A stretch of DNA of 64,000 bases. Source: Asterochloris sp. CNOR1. Its lineage: Eukaryota; Chlorophyta; Trebouxiophyceae; Trebouxiales; Trebouxiaceae. How positions within the stretch are numbered: the first letter of the stretch is position 1; the number at the start of each line of letters is the position of its first letter. Location: contig OZ017765.1 of the NCBI GenBank assembly GCA_963969365.1, positions 1 through 64,000 on the forward strand, written 5' to 3'. The notes beneath the pieces were generated by a model. That model was not told where the DNA came from and made no database searches. It saw only the letters and a program-made list of their open reading frames with translations. Positions 1-9,785 of the stretch are shown here, piece after piece. The position numbers and the translations under genes are program-made.

Positions 1-5
1 GCCGG

Positions 6-42
<37 letters not shown>

Positions 43-73
43 CGTGTCACCAGTTCAAGTCTGGTTCCTGGCA
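1..73 (+). tRNA. trnF: tRNA-Phe(GAA)
   Basis: Full cloverleaf starting at the first base of the window. The 7-bp acceptor stem GCCGGGA/TCCTGGC has one G-T pair. The anticodon loop contains GAA, the T-loop is TTCAAGT, and A73 is the discriminator. No intron. The promoter would lie outside the window. Confidence 0.97.
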
Positions 74-717
74 TGTTCGTTTAAACACAAAAGAGATTTT
101 ACTTTTGTGCTAATTAATATGTCATACTAACTTAGTTTGTTACGTTATAGCGTTTAGAGAGCAGTGTTTACGGACAAACGAGTTGCGTCGTGCTTTGCAT
201 GAAAGGGTATAAAGGGTTAAGTTACAAGCAAACCAAATCGGCATGCTTTGCAAGAGGTATTAGTTTGGCCACACTAACTTGGTTTCTTACATGGTTTTGA
301 AAGTACGAGTGAAATTCTTCAGCTAGTGCGTGGTCGTCCTCTCTTTGCACAAGTTGTAACCTTTCCTAAACTGTAAGTAGGGCGTGATGCCCGTCCCAAA
401 GGTAGTACTAGAAGCACCCTGATCTTTACGCCCAAAGGACAAGTTGCGTCTTGCTACGTCCTATCTTCGATCAAGGATGGGTTGCAAAGAGAGGACGAAA
501 GGTTTAGCAACACAAGCAACCCGTTTGTTTATACAAACCAAGCTGATGTTTTAAGATCTACTTTTATAGCAAGTAAGACGTAGAAGGAATGTTTCCTCCT
601 GCGTAACAACTTTATAACATCTAGACCTAGACTCTTTGTGCAAAACCTTTTCATGTGATGTAAAAATTAAAACACCGATTGTTCTCAAAGTCAAAACGTG
701 ATATAATAGTTTACATA
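74..717. other. Intergenic, repeat-rich
   Basis: No credible gene. It holds an R1 copy at 458-477 and a perfect 15-bp inverted repeat (335-349 with 483-497, CGTCCTCTCTTTGCA). The end of the gap is the trnV promoter. Confidence 0.6.
679..707 (+). promoter_or_regulatory. Sigma70-type promoter of trnV
   Basis: TTGTTC (679-684), a 17-base spacer and a perfect TATAAT (702-707), ending 10 bases before the trnV 5' end. This is the arrangement used by the plastid-encoded polymerase, whose alpha subunit is encoded at 34.7 kb. Confidence 0.65.
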
Positions 718-790
718 GGGCCTATAGCTCAGCTGGTAGAGCGCATCCCTTACAAGGATGATGTCTACGGTTCGAATCCGTATGGGCCCA
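718..790 (+). tRNA. trnV: tRNA-Val(UAC)
   Basis: Cloverleaf with acceptor GGGCCTA/TGGGCCC, anticodon stem CATCC/GGATG enclosing CTTACAA (anticodon TAC), T-loop TTCGAAT and A73. It is uninterrupted; in land plants trnV(UAC) carries a group II intron. A consensus promoter lies just upstream. Confidence 0.97.
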
Positions 791-1664
791 GACAGTAAGT
801 CAACCCGTTTTTCAAGGTTGTGCTTTGCATGTCAATCACTACTTGTTTACTTTTCGACAGTGCTTGTGTTACCTTTGGTTACAAGAGCTTTGATTTGTAG
901 CCAAAGGTAACACAAGCAACAGCTGGTTCCGTGCAAAGGTTGTTTTGTTTTCTTGCGGTTTGCTTTTTTCCAAGTAAAAATATCAAGTTATACACCTTTT
1001 TGTTTTTGAGACGGGATGTTTCTCTTTGAAAGAAACAAATCGCAATGACTGGCTTAACCATAACTTGTAACAAGCGGTAGGCTTAACCTTGTCCATGCAA
1101 AGCACGGCAAGATTCTTTCCACTACGGTCCATTTAAAGTTATAAACTTTTTGATTAGAGTTAATCAAAAGGGATAAAACGCAAACAGCCCTTCCGACCAC
1201 AACCAGGGTAACAAAAGCCTTAAACAAAGACGAGCGATCAAACAGACACGAGCCAATGCAAAAACAACAATTTTTTGTAAGGAATTATTGCTAGTGTATC
1301 TGCTTGATTTTGCGTAATGTTAATTGGAACCAAATGTCTTGTTGCGCGCCGTGCGCGTCTTGCTACGTCCTATCTTCGATCAAGGATAGGTCGTGAAGCA
1401 AATGTACCCTTTGGCTACAATAAGAAGCTCAGAAGCTTTTGTAACCTTTTGTTCTCTCTTCACGACCTATCCTTGATCGAAGATAGGACGTAGCAAGACT
1501 TGCTTCGCACACAAGCAAAATCATTTTTATTAATTTACAAACTAGTGGGTGTGAACATGTTCACTTAAAGAACATTACGGTTAGACAAAGAGAGCATTTA
1601 CTGTGTAAGACGAGTAAATAAAGCCAATTGAACAAAATAGCTAATTGTTTGATTAAATCAAAAA
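791..1664. other. Intergenic with hairpins
   Basis: No gene. It contains an R2 hairpin at 866-884/895-913 (18 of 19 positions complementary, 10-base loop) and the long R1 hairpin at 1358-1499. Confidence 0.6.
1358..1499. repeat. Perfect 42-bp inverted repeat made of two facing R1 elements
   Basis: Bases 1358-1399 are the exact reverse complement of 1458-1499, with a 58-base loop. Each arm carries a whole R1 core (1368-1387 forward, 1470-1489 reverse) extended by TTGCTAC on one side and TAGGTCGTGAAG on the other. As RNA or single-stranded DNA it would form a very stable stem. Confidence 0.95.
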
Positions 1665-1749
1665 GTATGCGTGGCTGAGTGGTCGAAAGCGGTAGGCTCA
1701 TAATCTACTTCCGACGAGGACAACACAGGTTCGAACCCTGTCGCATGCA
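1665..1749 (+). tRNA. tRNA with CAU anticodon and long variable arm, probably tRNA-Ile2(CAU)
   Basis: An 85-base cloverleaf. The acceptor GTATGCG/CGCATGC has 7 pairs with one T-G. The D-arm is GGCTGAGTGGTCGAAAGC, the anticodon stem GTAGG/TCTAC encloses CTCATAA (anticodon CAT), the T-stem ACAGG/CCTGT encloses TTCGAAC, and the discriminator is A73. Between anticodon and T stems are about 16 bases with a TCC/GGA mini-stem, which is class II geometry (Ser/Leu/Tyr), unusual for a CAU tRNA. The CTCATAA loop and D-arm resemble plastid tRNA-Ile(CAU), whose C34 is converted to lysidine by TilS, encoded at 11.9 kb. A73 argues against Ser, since trnS here has G73. Elongator Met is encoded separately at 18971. 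Isoleucine identity is inferred. Confidence 0.85.
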
Positions 1750-2389
1750 ACTTGTTTCTATTTCAATTAAAAGGGTCGAATAAAAGTCTCGTATCTGAGG
1801 CCAAGTAAAACTCCCAATTGAATCCCTGTTAAAAGTGCTTTTGGTTGCAAAACAGTTGTTTCGCGATCTGATTTGCTCATAAACAACAGGTTTCGTTTAC
1901 GACCCATCTTCTACGGCGGTAATAGTTCTCTTTCCATTTCTATTAAGAACAACGCACGTTAATGGATGGTTTGGCACGTGTAAGCCATTATCTTTAGCTG
2001 CTTTGCAGCTGGCTCTAAACACGCTTACGTTAGCACAAATTGTTTCGCACGTTTTTTTGAATCAAGTGTTTTTTTTGCTTTAACTAAAAAGCAATTCTAT
2101 AATACTTTGTTTTTTTTCCAAAACTATCTGTCTTACGTGCAAAAGCAAAGGTTACACAACAAGTCACGATCGACAGTTTTGCCTTATAAACGAAGCACTG
2201 ATCTTCTACATGAAAAAACGTAAGCGTAGCAGCACCGTTTTAAGAACTATAGAAGACAGACAAAATAGAGGAGATGCTTCTTGTGCGAAGTAAGCAGGTA
2301 GTCTTTCGTTTCTACTTTTAAAAAGTTGTACCCAACTTTACCTACTGTTTGAAACAACAGGTTTAAATTGTATTTTGTCCTTAAAAAAT
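1750..2389. other. Intergenic, no gene seen
   Basis: AT-rich with homopolymer runs. The only structure noticed is the small palindrome AGCTGCTTTGCAGCT at 1996-2010. Confidence 0.5.
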
Positions 2390-2463
2390 CGGGCAAGAAG
2401 GGATTTGAACCCTCGACAACGTGCTTCGGAAACACGTGCTCTATTCCTCTGAGCTACATGCCC
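2390..2463 (-). tRNA. trnR: tRNA-Arg(CCG)
   Basis: Reverse-strand cloverleaf. Acceptor GGGCATG/CTTGCCC has one T-T mismatch at the sixth pair. The anticodon loop TTCCGAA gives CCG, reading CGG codons. The T-loop is TTCAAAT and the discriminator G73. trnR(CCG) is a patchily retained plastid tRNA. The acceptor mismatch is the only weakness seen. Confidence 0.92.
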
Positions 2464-3592
2464 CCTTTGAATATTGAGCGTTTTTAAGAGTAAAAAAAGA
2501 TAATATTAAAAACAAACACTTTGCTCATGCTTTGCACCTGTATCCAACCGATTGCGCCTACCAATTACCTTTGGTTACACTTGCTGAAAACCGTAAGTAG
2601 ACGCAACCCTTGCAATTCCTTTAACGCAGGTAGAAAGTAGGCGCGCGATCTTTGATTAGTAGTAAGTGCTGAACGTTACTTATACAAAATGTTGCGTTCT
2701 TCCCATTTTTTATGTAAAAACACGTGTTTTTTTCTGTTGTTTCCCCTTCCTCTCTACGACAAAGAGGTATTGTTTCGCGGCATGTTGTAACCTGATTTTG
2801 TGCAAAAAAGCCTTATTGAGAAACATTCCATTGGTTTATATGTTGTATTTTACATAAAAGTTGTGCAGGTAAAAGCAGCTCTCGATACCACGTATTGCTC
2901 AGCATCTAACATCTCTATAAATAAAGTTATAACGCGGGTAGCACAACTGCTTTGCACATACTTTGTTTTTACACAGAGCATAAGTGTAAACTAAGCAATC
3001 AAACCACATATGTTTCATACAAAACGTATAAATTGCTTTTATAAAATCTGTTTTTTATGTTCTTACTTTTTGTGCAAAGCAAAACTTGTAGCCAAAGGCA
3101 ACACGTAGCAGGTCGACGGGAGGTAAACATACGTTCTTCGCACAAAGCAGTGTTTCAAATTTAATAGTATTTTATCCTAAGCAAAAGAAAATACTATTTG
3201 CTGTCAAAGATCACGCGGCTCACTTTACCCGCCTCCCCAAGCAAGCAGTCGACAAGCAAAACCTTGCAATATCACAACCAAGCAATTCCTTGACGAGTAG
3301 CCAAAGGCAACATGTAGGGCGTAGACGTGGAGTTACGTCCTACGTGTTGCGTCCTACCTGCTTGTAGCCGAAGGGAACACAAGGAAGGGAACACAAGGAA
3401 GGGTACAATTTGTGCTTGGCACGAATGGTTTCATCTCGTACCAACACGTAGAAATCGCTTCGCATTACCTTCGGTTGCGAAACAATCGGTTAAATCCATT
3501 GCCATGCAACCGAAATTAAAATTGTTTGGTATCGAAACGATACTTTCTTCGTATACGGGAATTAATGGTTACAAACTACGTGTTTTGATTGT
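2464..3592. other. Intergenic, repeat-rich
   Basis: No gene recognised. R2 copy at 3087-3105. The stretch around 3315-3455, with doubled GGGAACACAAGGAA words, resembles 47560-47640, so it is a dispersed duplicate rather than a gene. Confidence 0.5.
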
Positions 3593-4093
3593 TTAACGAC
3601 CAGTCATTTTTAACCAATTTTGAGCTTCAATATAGTTTGTCGGGGCTAATCGAATAGCTTCTCTCCAATAATCGGCTGCTTTGTCAAAAAGCATTTTTGA
3701 AATCTCCGATTGACCGTTTTCAATTGCTTGCTCACCTCGATAATGATATATAACTGCAATGTTGTTTAATGCTTGAGGCAATGAAGGGTTTCGAGCTAAA
3801 GCTTGATAATAGTATTCGAGAGCGCGTCCATGTTCCCCGTTGCTAGTATGAATTAATCCTATGTTATACAGTATATAACTTCGATCATAGGGGTCAATTT
3901 CCAGCCGCATTGCTTCATAATAGTTTTGAAGCGCTTCTGCATACTCCCCTTCTGATTGTGCTGACATTCCATCTCGGTAATAAGTAAAAGCTTGTTTTTC
4001 TCTGTTTGATGTTGGTAATACTTTTAATAAAATGTCAGCTACAACAGTAAACGTTTTGTCGATAAAATTATCGTTTCTTTGTGACCTAGGCAT
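3593..4093 (-). CDS. ycf3: Photosystem I assembly protein Ycf3
   Basis: 166 residues, close to the usual ~170. Ycf3 is a stroma-exposed, thylakoid-associated TPR protein that acts as an assembly chaperone for PsaA/PsaB. The N-terminus ([20 protein letters not shown]) is the conserved family start. TPR-like helices follow at about residues 35-70 ([20 protein letters not shown]), 72-105 ([20 protein letters not shown]) and 120-155 ([17 protein letters not shown]). The gene is continuous, whereas land-plant ycf3 has two introns. It is the last gene of the minus-strand series rpl20, rps18, rps14, psaI, ycf3. Confidence 0.97.
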   Translation of the reverse strand: MPRSQRNDNFIDKTFTVVADILLKVLPTSNREKQAFTYYRDGMSAQSEGEYAEALQNYYEAMRLEIDPYDRSYILYNIGLIHTSNGEHGRALEYYYQALARNPSLPQALNNIAVIYHYRGEQAIENGQSEISKMLFDKAADYWREAIRLAPTNYIEAQNWLKMTGR

Positions 4094-4782
4094 ATCTTGA
4101 TTGATTTAAATGTTTTAAAAGTTTTTGTAGAGTGCTTTCTGTTTGCTTTGCACCAAAGACGAGCGAAGCTTTACCAAGTACAGGTCTTGTACCCTTTGGC
4201 AACACAAGTAATAAATGCCAAGCAATATCTATTTAAATAGCTTTTGTTTTTATCATCCAAGCAAGTGTTGTGTCGTGCGAAGCAAGTGTTTGCTTTGCAA
4301 GCAAGACGCAACACTTGCAAGGTAAAGTAAATTATTCGAGTTTTAAGAGGCTAATCTGTGGTTGCACAAATCAAACACTTGCTTCGCACGACATCCGATT
4401 GGACCCAAAGAAACAGCCACTAAAAGTACTTGTAACGGATTGCATGCGTAACAAGTACACTAGAAGCAATTCAATTAAGTGTTTTATACGCAGTCGGTTT
4501 TAACAAATAAAAGTGAATTTTTTATCGCATTGCACGTATTGTACTTCTCCTTGTGTTTCCTTCGGCTACAAGCAGGTAGGACGCAACACGTGTTGCTATT
4601 CTTTCGTACAAAGGTACAAAAGCAAAGTTAATCTTTCTTACTTACCATTTTGTACCCTTTGGCAACACAACGTTATAATACGATGTTTTACAATAACAAA
4701 GTACAAACAAAACGGTTAACAAGAGTTTGTGCGTTTGATTTTAAAAATTACGTTCAAACTTTTGTGTAAAACACAAATTAAA
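4094..4782. other. Intergenic, repeat words only
   Basis: R3-type GCAAAGCA/TGCTTTGC words near 4290-4320 and R2-like words. GCAAGTGTTG and CAACACTTGC face each other around 4262-4318. No gene recognised. Confidence 0.5.
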
Positions 4783-4893
4783 TTATACAATTTCTTCAGC
4801 CTCAATATATAAAAAAAAGAAAGCCATTGCAATTGCAGGAAAAACAAGACCTACCAATGGTACTAAAATAGAAGGTAAATAAGCAGCAGCCAT
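4783..4893 (-). CDS. psaI: Photosystem I reaction centre subunit VIII (PsaI)
   Basis: 36 residues, the normal length. One membrane helix (about residues 9-28: [20 protein letters not shown]) is preceded by MAAAYLPS and followed by the conserved acidic tail YIEAEEIV. PsaI is a small thylakoid subunit near PsaL and PsaH. The ATG complement is at 4891-4893 and TAA at 4783-4785. It lies between rps14 and ycf3 on the same strand. Confidence 0.95.
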   Translation of the reverse strand: MAAAYLPSILVPLVGLVFPAIAMAFFFLYIEAEEIV

Positions 4894-5502
4894 ATTAAAG
4901 AGATTTTTATTGTTTTTTTACTGTAGATGGGTCGGTTACCGTATTGTGCTTGCAAAGGGTTACAAAGCCGGTACTTTGGAACCTTGTTTCTGGAAAACAA
5001 TACTACGTGGTTACACGTGTACCAGGACAAAGTAAAATAAAACCATGTATAGCTGGACGCCAGGTAGCACTTGCGCTTACGTCCTATCTTCGATCAAGGA
5101 ATGGTTAGAAGCGCAACGTTTTTTATTATCACTTAGTATTTACTATTATACCATTTGTTTTTGAGTCACGTATAGTTCTTTGTTGTTCCATTCCATTTTT
5201 AATAAAATTTAATTAAATTGTTGTGTTACATCGTATCCCCTTCGGCTACAAGTCTAGGAAGGTTACAAGTGGTGGTGGAGCAAAGCTAACAAATAGGTGT
5301 TCCTAGACCGTAAGTTGGACAAGCAAAACCAACTAATGGTTGGGCGTAATCAAATAGTGCAGGAACAAGTTTGTATTGCTTGTCTATTATTGAAACAAAA
5401 CAGTTTTATTATCAAGTGGAGGTGGGCGAAGCACTCCCATCTCTGCCTCTACGCAACTGTTTTATCTCTCAAAGTTAGATACAATAAAGAAAAAGAGTTT
5501 GC
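4894..5502. other. Intergenic with R1 copy and R5 hairpin
   Basis: R1 at 5081-5100, followed by ATGGTTAG. R5 hairpin at 5420-5442 (AGGTGGG/CCCATCT, one G-T pair, loop CGAAGCACT). No gene recognised. Confidence 0.5.
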
Positions 5503-5805
5503 TTACCAACTTGATTTAGTAACACCTGGTAACAAGCATTTGTGAGCCATTTCGCGTAACACATGCCTTGATAATCCAAAGTCACGAAAATAACCTTTGG
5601 GCCTGCCTGTTATTAAGCATCGATTGTGTAATCGCACAGGTGCGCTATTACGAGGAAGCTTCTGTAATTCCTTATGAATCTTTAATTTCTCTTCTATAAT
5701 GGGAGTTAATCTTATCTCCCTTTTTAATCTATTACGTTTAAAAGTGTGTTTGAGTACTAGTTTTTGTCGCTTTTTCTCACGTTCAATTAGACTTTTTTTT
5801 GCCAT
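5503..5805 (-). CDS. rps14: 30S ribosomal protein S14
   Basis: 100 residues, the usual plastid S14 length. It binds 16S rRNA in the head of the small subunit. The start [16 protein letters not shown] and the C-terminal signature ([20 protein letters not shown], about 62-81, then [18 protein letters not shown]) are diagnostic. There are no paired zinc-binding cysteines, as in other plastid S14 proteins. Confidence 0.97.
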   Translation of the reverse strand: MAKKSLIEREKKRQKLVLKHTFKRNRLKREIRLTPIIEEKLKIHKELQKLPRNSAPVRLHNRCLITGRPKGYFRDFGLSRHVLREMAHKCLLPGVTKSSW

Positions 5806-6184
5806 AAAGGGTTTGAATTGTTAAAAGTTGTAAATTTTGTGTGGTGTTTTAAGATCTAAGCACGTCTTGTTATGTATAAGCAATTGGGTTATAAACCAGT
5901 GCAACCCCCTAATGCGGACAACGCGTTTTATTCTTACGTGTTTCGGTATCTAGTAAACCCAATTCTTTGTTTGTCTTTGATCTTGCTACGTGACCAAAAG
6001 TTAAGTAATAATGGTCAATTCTTTGCTTCCTTGTTTTATTTACAGCCTTTCGCTAGTAAAAAACGAATGTCTTGTTTCTGGCCCGTACCAAGTCCTTGAC
6101 CCAAGGTAGGACGTGATCGTGGTACAAAGTCTCTCGAAAGGGCTTCGGTCGTGGAGGTGAACGTGAAGGTGAACGTGAAAGTAA

Positions 6185-6226
6185 AGGTGGAGGTGAAGGT
6201 GGAGCGAAGCACCTTCACCTCCACCT
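6185..6226. repeat. R5 hairpin, 17-bp perfect stem with GAGCGAAG loop
   Basis: Bases 6185-6201 (AGGTGGAGGTGAAGGTG) are the exact reverse complement of 6210-6226, with an 8-base loop. An upstream purine-rich run (6151-6184) of GAAGGTGAACGTG-like words suggests slippage growth of one arm. Confidence 0.95.
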
Positions 6227-6384
6227 CGTAGAATTAACAGTTAATAGTATCTGTTTTAGAGTTGTACAACTGTACCTTCGCTTGTACGGAATTGGAATAA
6301 AACATGTGCCAAGCAATCAGCGCAGAGTATTTCTGAAGGATCTTTTAGTGGGGTAACCAAAAGTTGTTGCAAGTTTGTGTAACC

Positions 6385-6413
6385 AAATCACGGATTAGCT
6401 TTGCTCGTGATTT
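6385..6413 (-). terminator. Stem-loop just downstream of rps18
   Basis: AAATCACG (6385-6392) pairs perfectly with CGTGATTT (6406-6413), 13-base loop, beginning 4 bases beyond the rps18 stop. In chloroplasts such stem-loops usually act as 3' processing or stability elements; true termination is not shown. Confidence 0.45.
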
Positions 6414-6416
6414 TTG

Positions 6417-6797
6417 TTATCTTGGCCCTAAAAGTTTTTGTTGGTTTGGTCGGTTGATAGGTTTTCTTGCCAAACGTTGTTTAGTGGTACGAAAAGCTTT
6501 TTTTTGGTTCCACGGGCGAGGAGGTTCACTCTTGTTAACAAAAGGTAAAAAGCCCGCTATTCGGGCGTTTTTTATAGCCTTGGCAATATGTCGTTGTTGT
6601 TTTGCTGTTAATCGTTTTACTCGCCTTGGCATAATTTTACCTTGAATGGTTAAAAATTGTCTTAATAGGACTACATTTTTATAATCAATAGTTCCGCGCG
6701 AAAATGGATGTTTTTTATTAGATTTGTTTTGAACAAAAATAGGTATTGGTGGGCTTTGAGGCTTTCTAATTTTTTGAGAATGTCGGTAAAAAGTCAT
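6417..6797 (-). CDS. rps18: 30S ribosomal protein S18
   Basis: 126 residues from the ATG complement at 6795-6797; a longer reading starts at 6845 (142 residues). The conserved S18 core is [20 protein letters not shown] followed by [20 protein letters not shown] and ending near LPFV. S18 sits on the 30S platform beside S6. The basic extension after LPFV and the N-terminal ~25 residues are lineage-specific. I prefer 6797 because the first 16 residues of the longer reading match nothing in the family, but the start is unsettled. It follows rpl20 in the same direction. Confidence 0.9.
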   Translation of the reverse strand: MTFYRHSQKIRKPQSPPIPIFVQNKSNKKHPFSRGTIDYKNVVLLRQFLTIQGKIMPRRVKRLTAKQQRHIAKAIKNARIAGFLPFVNKSEPPRPWNQKKAFRTTKQRLARKPINRPNQQKLLGPR

Positions 6798-7498
6798 ACA
6801 AGTTGTGTTAGAATGTGTTGAAAACCAAAAAACGTATAAACGCATACGTGCAAAGCTTCAGCATTGTGTATTGTTTGATATTACGTGTTCGCTTGTTATG
6901 TAGTAAAGAAATAATACGTGTTCTACGTGGAAAGCAATTGTACCCTTCGTTTTTGTAGCCAAAGCACGAATGGTTACACTTGCTGAAAACCGTAGGTAGA
7001 CGCAACACGTGCTTTGCGAGCAGTTCAATTGGTTTCAAATATGGCACAAAGTAACTTTTTGGTATTACCAAGTGTTGGTATTGAAAGTAAAACCACTATG
7101 TGTTGCTTTGTGTTGTAACCTACCCTAGACGTAATGCTTTCTATGGAGTTACCTGCTTCTACGAGCTTTCTTCGCGTACCAATTCGGTTACACCTCCTCC
7201 TACCGACTATAGACTGTATCTTCACCTCTTGCGTGGTACGAGTGAAACTCTTGCTGACACGTGTTGCTTGTTTTTTTCAGCCGATGCAAGCCTGTTTCTA
7301 ACCTTTCTGTGGAAAGCGGGCCGTGTAATCGAAAGTTTGTTACGACATACCAACCACTCGAATAAATTACAAGAGTGTAGCTAAGATTTAATTGCTTGTT
7401 TTGCAGAAGGTAAGCAAATCATTTTTTATCTTGTAAAAGATTTCTTTTTTACCACATTGTAAGAACAACTTTTTTTGAATAAACAAAATACAAAGTTC
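6798..7498. other. rpl20-rps18 spacer
   Basis: About 700 bases where many plastids have a short spacer. It contains GTAGACGCAACACGTG- and R3-type words. No gene or clear hairpin recognised. Confidence 0.5.
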
Positions 7499-7846
7499 TT
7501 ACGAAGAAAAGAATTGAAGAGTTTGTTGAAACCTTTTTTGGTCCCGAATAGCTAATTGAGAAACTATTTTCCGATTTAAACACGTATTTGATTTTTTTAA
7601 TTTATGAAGAAATTTGCTATAACTTAGCCCGTAAGGTCTTACCGCGGCATTTATTCGAGTAATCCAAAGTATACGAAACTCTCGTTTTCGAACGTTTCGG
7701 TCACGATATGAATATCGCAATGCTTTCATGTTTTGTTGTTTTGCTACTCGAAACAAACAAGATGAAGAGCCTCGAAACCCTTCAGCCATTTTTAAAACCT
7801 TTTGGCGTCGTTTACGAGCAACATTACCACGTTTTACTCTAGTCAT
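7499..7846 (-). CDS. rpl20: 50S ribosomal protein L20
   Basis: 115 residues, the family length. L20 binds 23S rRNA early in large-subunit assembly. The start [20 protein letters not shown] and the central [20 protein letters not shown] (about residues 57-76) are conserved signatures, with the expected strongly basic N-terminal half. First gene of the rpl20-rps18 pair. Confidence 0.97.
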   Translation of the reverse strand: MTRVKRGNVARKRRQKVLKMAEGFRGSSSCLFRVAKQQNMKALRYSYRDRNVRKREFRILWITRINAAVRPYGLSYSKFLHKLKKSNTCLNRKIVSQLAIRDQKRFQQTLQFFSS

Positions 7847-9713
7847 TTTGATTGTGTTTTTTAATAAAAATAAGTTAACAAAAAACAGTTTAAATACAAT
7901 ATTATTGTTTAATGTTACAAACTGATCTTGTACGTTTCATGCAAAGTACGACGCAACGTGACATTTGATTTGTCAGGTAGTTCCAATAAAAGACAACAAG
8001 CAAGGCAATAAACACACATTCTGTGGTTAACGCAAATCTAACAACAAGAGACACGGCTACTTGTCTAAAAAGTGTAACCGGTTGTAACGAATTGCGCGCT
8101 TTGCTAGCACAACACATGTAAACCAGCACCTGTCGCGTCTTGCTACGTTCTATCTTCGATCAAGGATAGGTCGCAAAAAGAGGACTACCTTTGGTCGCAA
8201 AGCAATCGGTTGGCTACAAGCCTGGACTCTATGTAAACATAAGCAACTAAACCCAAAAGTAGAAAGAATTCTCACCACTACTTTCTGCTCTACACAAGGG
8301 AAGGTTATAAAACAATACGTTTTCCGTGTAAAACAAAAAACAAGCACCACTTACCTTTCCTTGTTAACCAAACTAGTGCAAAGTAAGATAGTGATACCGG
8401 TCAAAACCCCGTTCACCATACGTCTTGCGTCCAAATCCAGTTCGATTTCGATTTTCGATCTGTTTGTGTTTTGCTTTGCTGCTTTGCATCACGTAGAAAA
8501 AAGACGAGCAAAGGAATTTGCGCCAACCTATTGTTCTGCACGAGAATTGAGTGCAAAGCAAAGACAAACACTACACTTTTTGAGAAAAAGTAAACGGATG
8601 AATCCAAAATTTGATCCACGTATGTTTACATGTTATTGTAACCTTGTGCTTGCAAAGCACGCAAGACCTTTGCTTCACACGTAGGACGTAACACGTAAAA
8701 CTGCTTTTGTCTTTCCTTTAAAAGAAAACAAAAAAAGTACCTTCGCTTGTGTTTCTTTGCATTTCGTCTTTAGAAAATAAAAAAATCTACCTTTGCGTGT
8801 ATTGCTTGCAAAACAACACGGGCAAGGTAGGTTATCTACTTTTTTTTATAAGGTAGAAATTCTCTAGCCAGAGTCAACACATGTAATAAGAGTTTTTTTC
8901 ACATGCCAAACAACACTTGTTGGTTTGCACGCAACTCCTTTACCAGCTATCAAACTTTACTCCGTAAAAAATCAGTTTGTACGGTTTTGCAAAAGCGTCA
9001 AGTAGACCACTTATACGCAAAGCACCACATCTTGTAACCCAGTGCTTCACACAACAAGTAACCAAGTTAGTGCTTTGTACTTACTGTTTATGCTTTGTAA
9101 TTTAAAGCCAATCGCTTTGCACGTGATTAATTGCTGTGCTTTCTTTAGCGTAAAAGCAACACCCTTTTTTATTTTATCATTTTTTCATAAAACTAACATC
9201 ACCGCTTAGTTGTTCAAATCAACTGTAAACGAATAATGTCAAGTAGAATTACCGGTGTTAACTAAGTGTTTTGTCAAATTAGAAAACACCCACTGAAAAA
9301 TGATCCTGTTTTGCTTTGAACAACTAAACAAATAAACTTACCATAGTATCAAACAAATTTTGTACATCGTTGGATTGTGATTCATTCATCATTGTTTCTT
9401 TGGGACAAAGATCGAAACACGTTGTGCTGTGTATAGAAGACAATGCAGGGTATGACATCCAATACAAACCAATTCTATAGTTGTTTCTTGTGTGCGAAAC
9501 AAGTCTTGCTTATGGTACGAAAGGTTCCATCCGTTTTTGGTAAAAAAACACACAAAAAGCACTTTTTTTACTACGTGACGCATCGAAACACATCGTGTAA
9601 CCAAAGGCAATTGTAACCCCTACTTTTAGTCTACCTTTGGTCAGAAGCATTACTTGTAACTGATTGCTTTGCATCGATAGGCCGCAAAGCAAAGATAAGC
9701 GTTTGTTATATAA
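7847..9713. other. 1.9-kb intergenic region
   Basis: No gene recognised on either strand. R1 variant at 8147-8166 (one mismatch). R3-type palindromic words (GTGCTTGCAAAGCACG) near 8646. Around 9130-9400 is AT-rich and low in repeats. Open frames here look like repeat translations. Confidence 0.5.
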
Positions 9714-9785
9714 CTGCGGAGGTAGGATTCGAACCTACGAATGGCGGGACCAAAACCCGCTGCCTTTCCACTTGGCGACACCGCA
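9714..9785 (-). tRNA. trnQ: tRNA-Gln(UUG)
   Basis: Cloverleaf with acceptor TGCGGTG/CTCCGCA, the U1-A72 pair typical of Gln tRNAs, anticodon TTG in loop TTTTGGT, T-loop TTCGAAT and G73. A TATAAA-like hexamer lies upstream (9793-9798 on the complement) without a good -35 box. Confidence 0.97.

Larger units (their letters stand above)
5806..6416. other. Intergenic with two hairpins
   Basis: Holds the perfect R5 hairpin at 6185-6226 and the stem-loop behind rps18 at 6385-6413. The segment around 6071-6120 (CCGTACCAAGTCCTTGACCC and following) recurs near 49567-49612. No gene. Confidence 0.5.

Noticed and set aside
8361-8684. 107-codon ORF in the rpl20-trnQ gap
   Set aside because: Contains repeat-derived peptides (CAALHHVEKRRAKE region over GCTTTGCATC words) and has an equally long antisense frame; no conserved motif.
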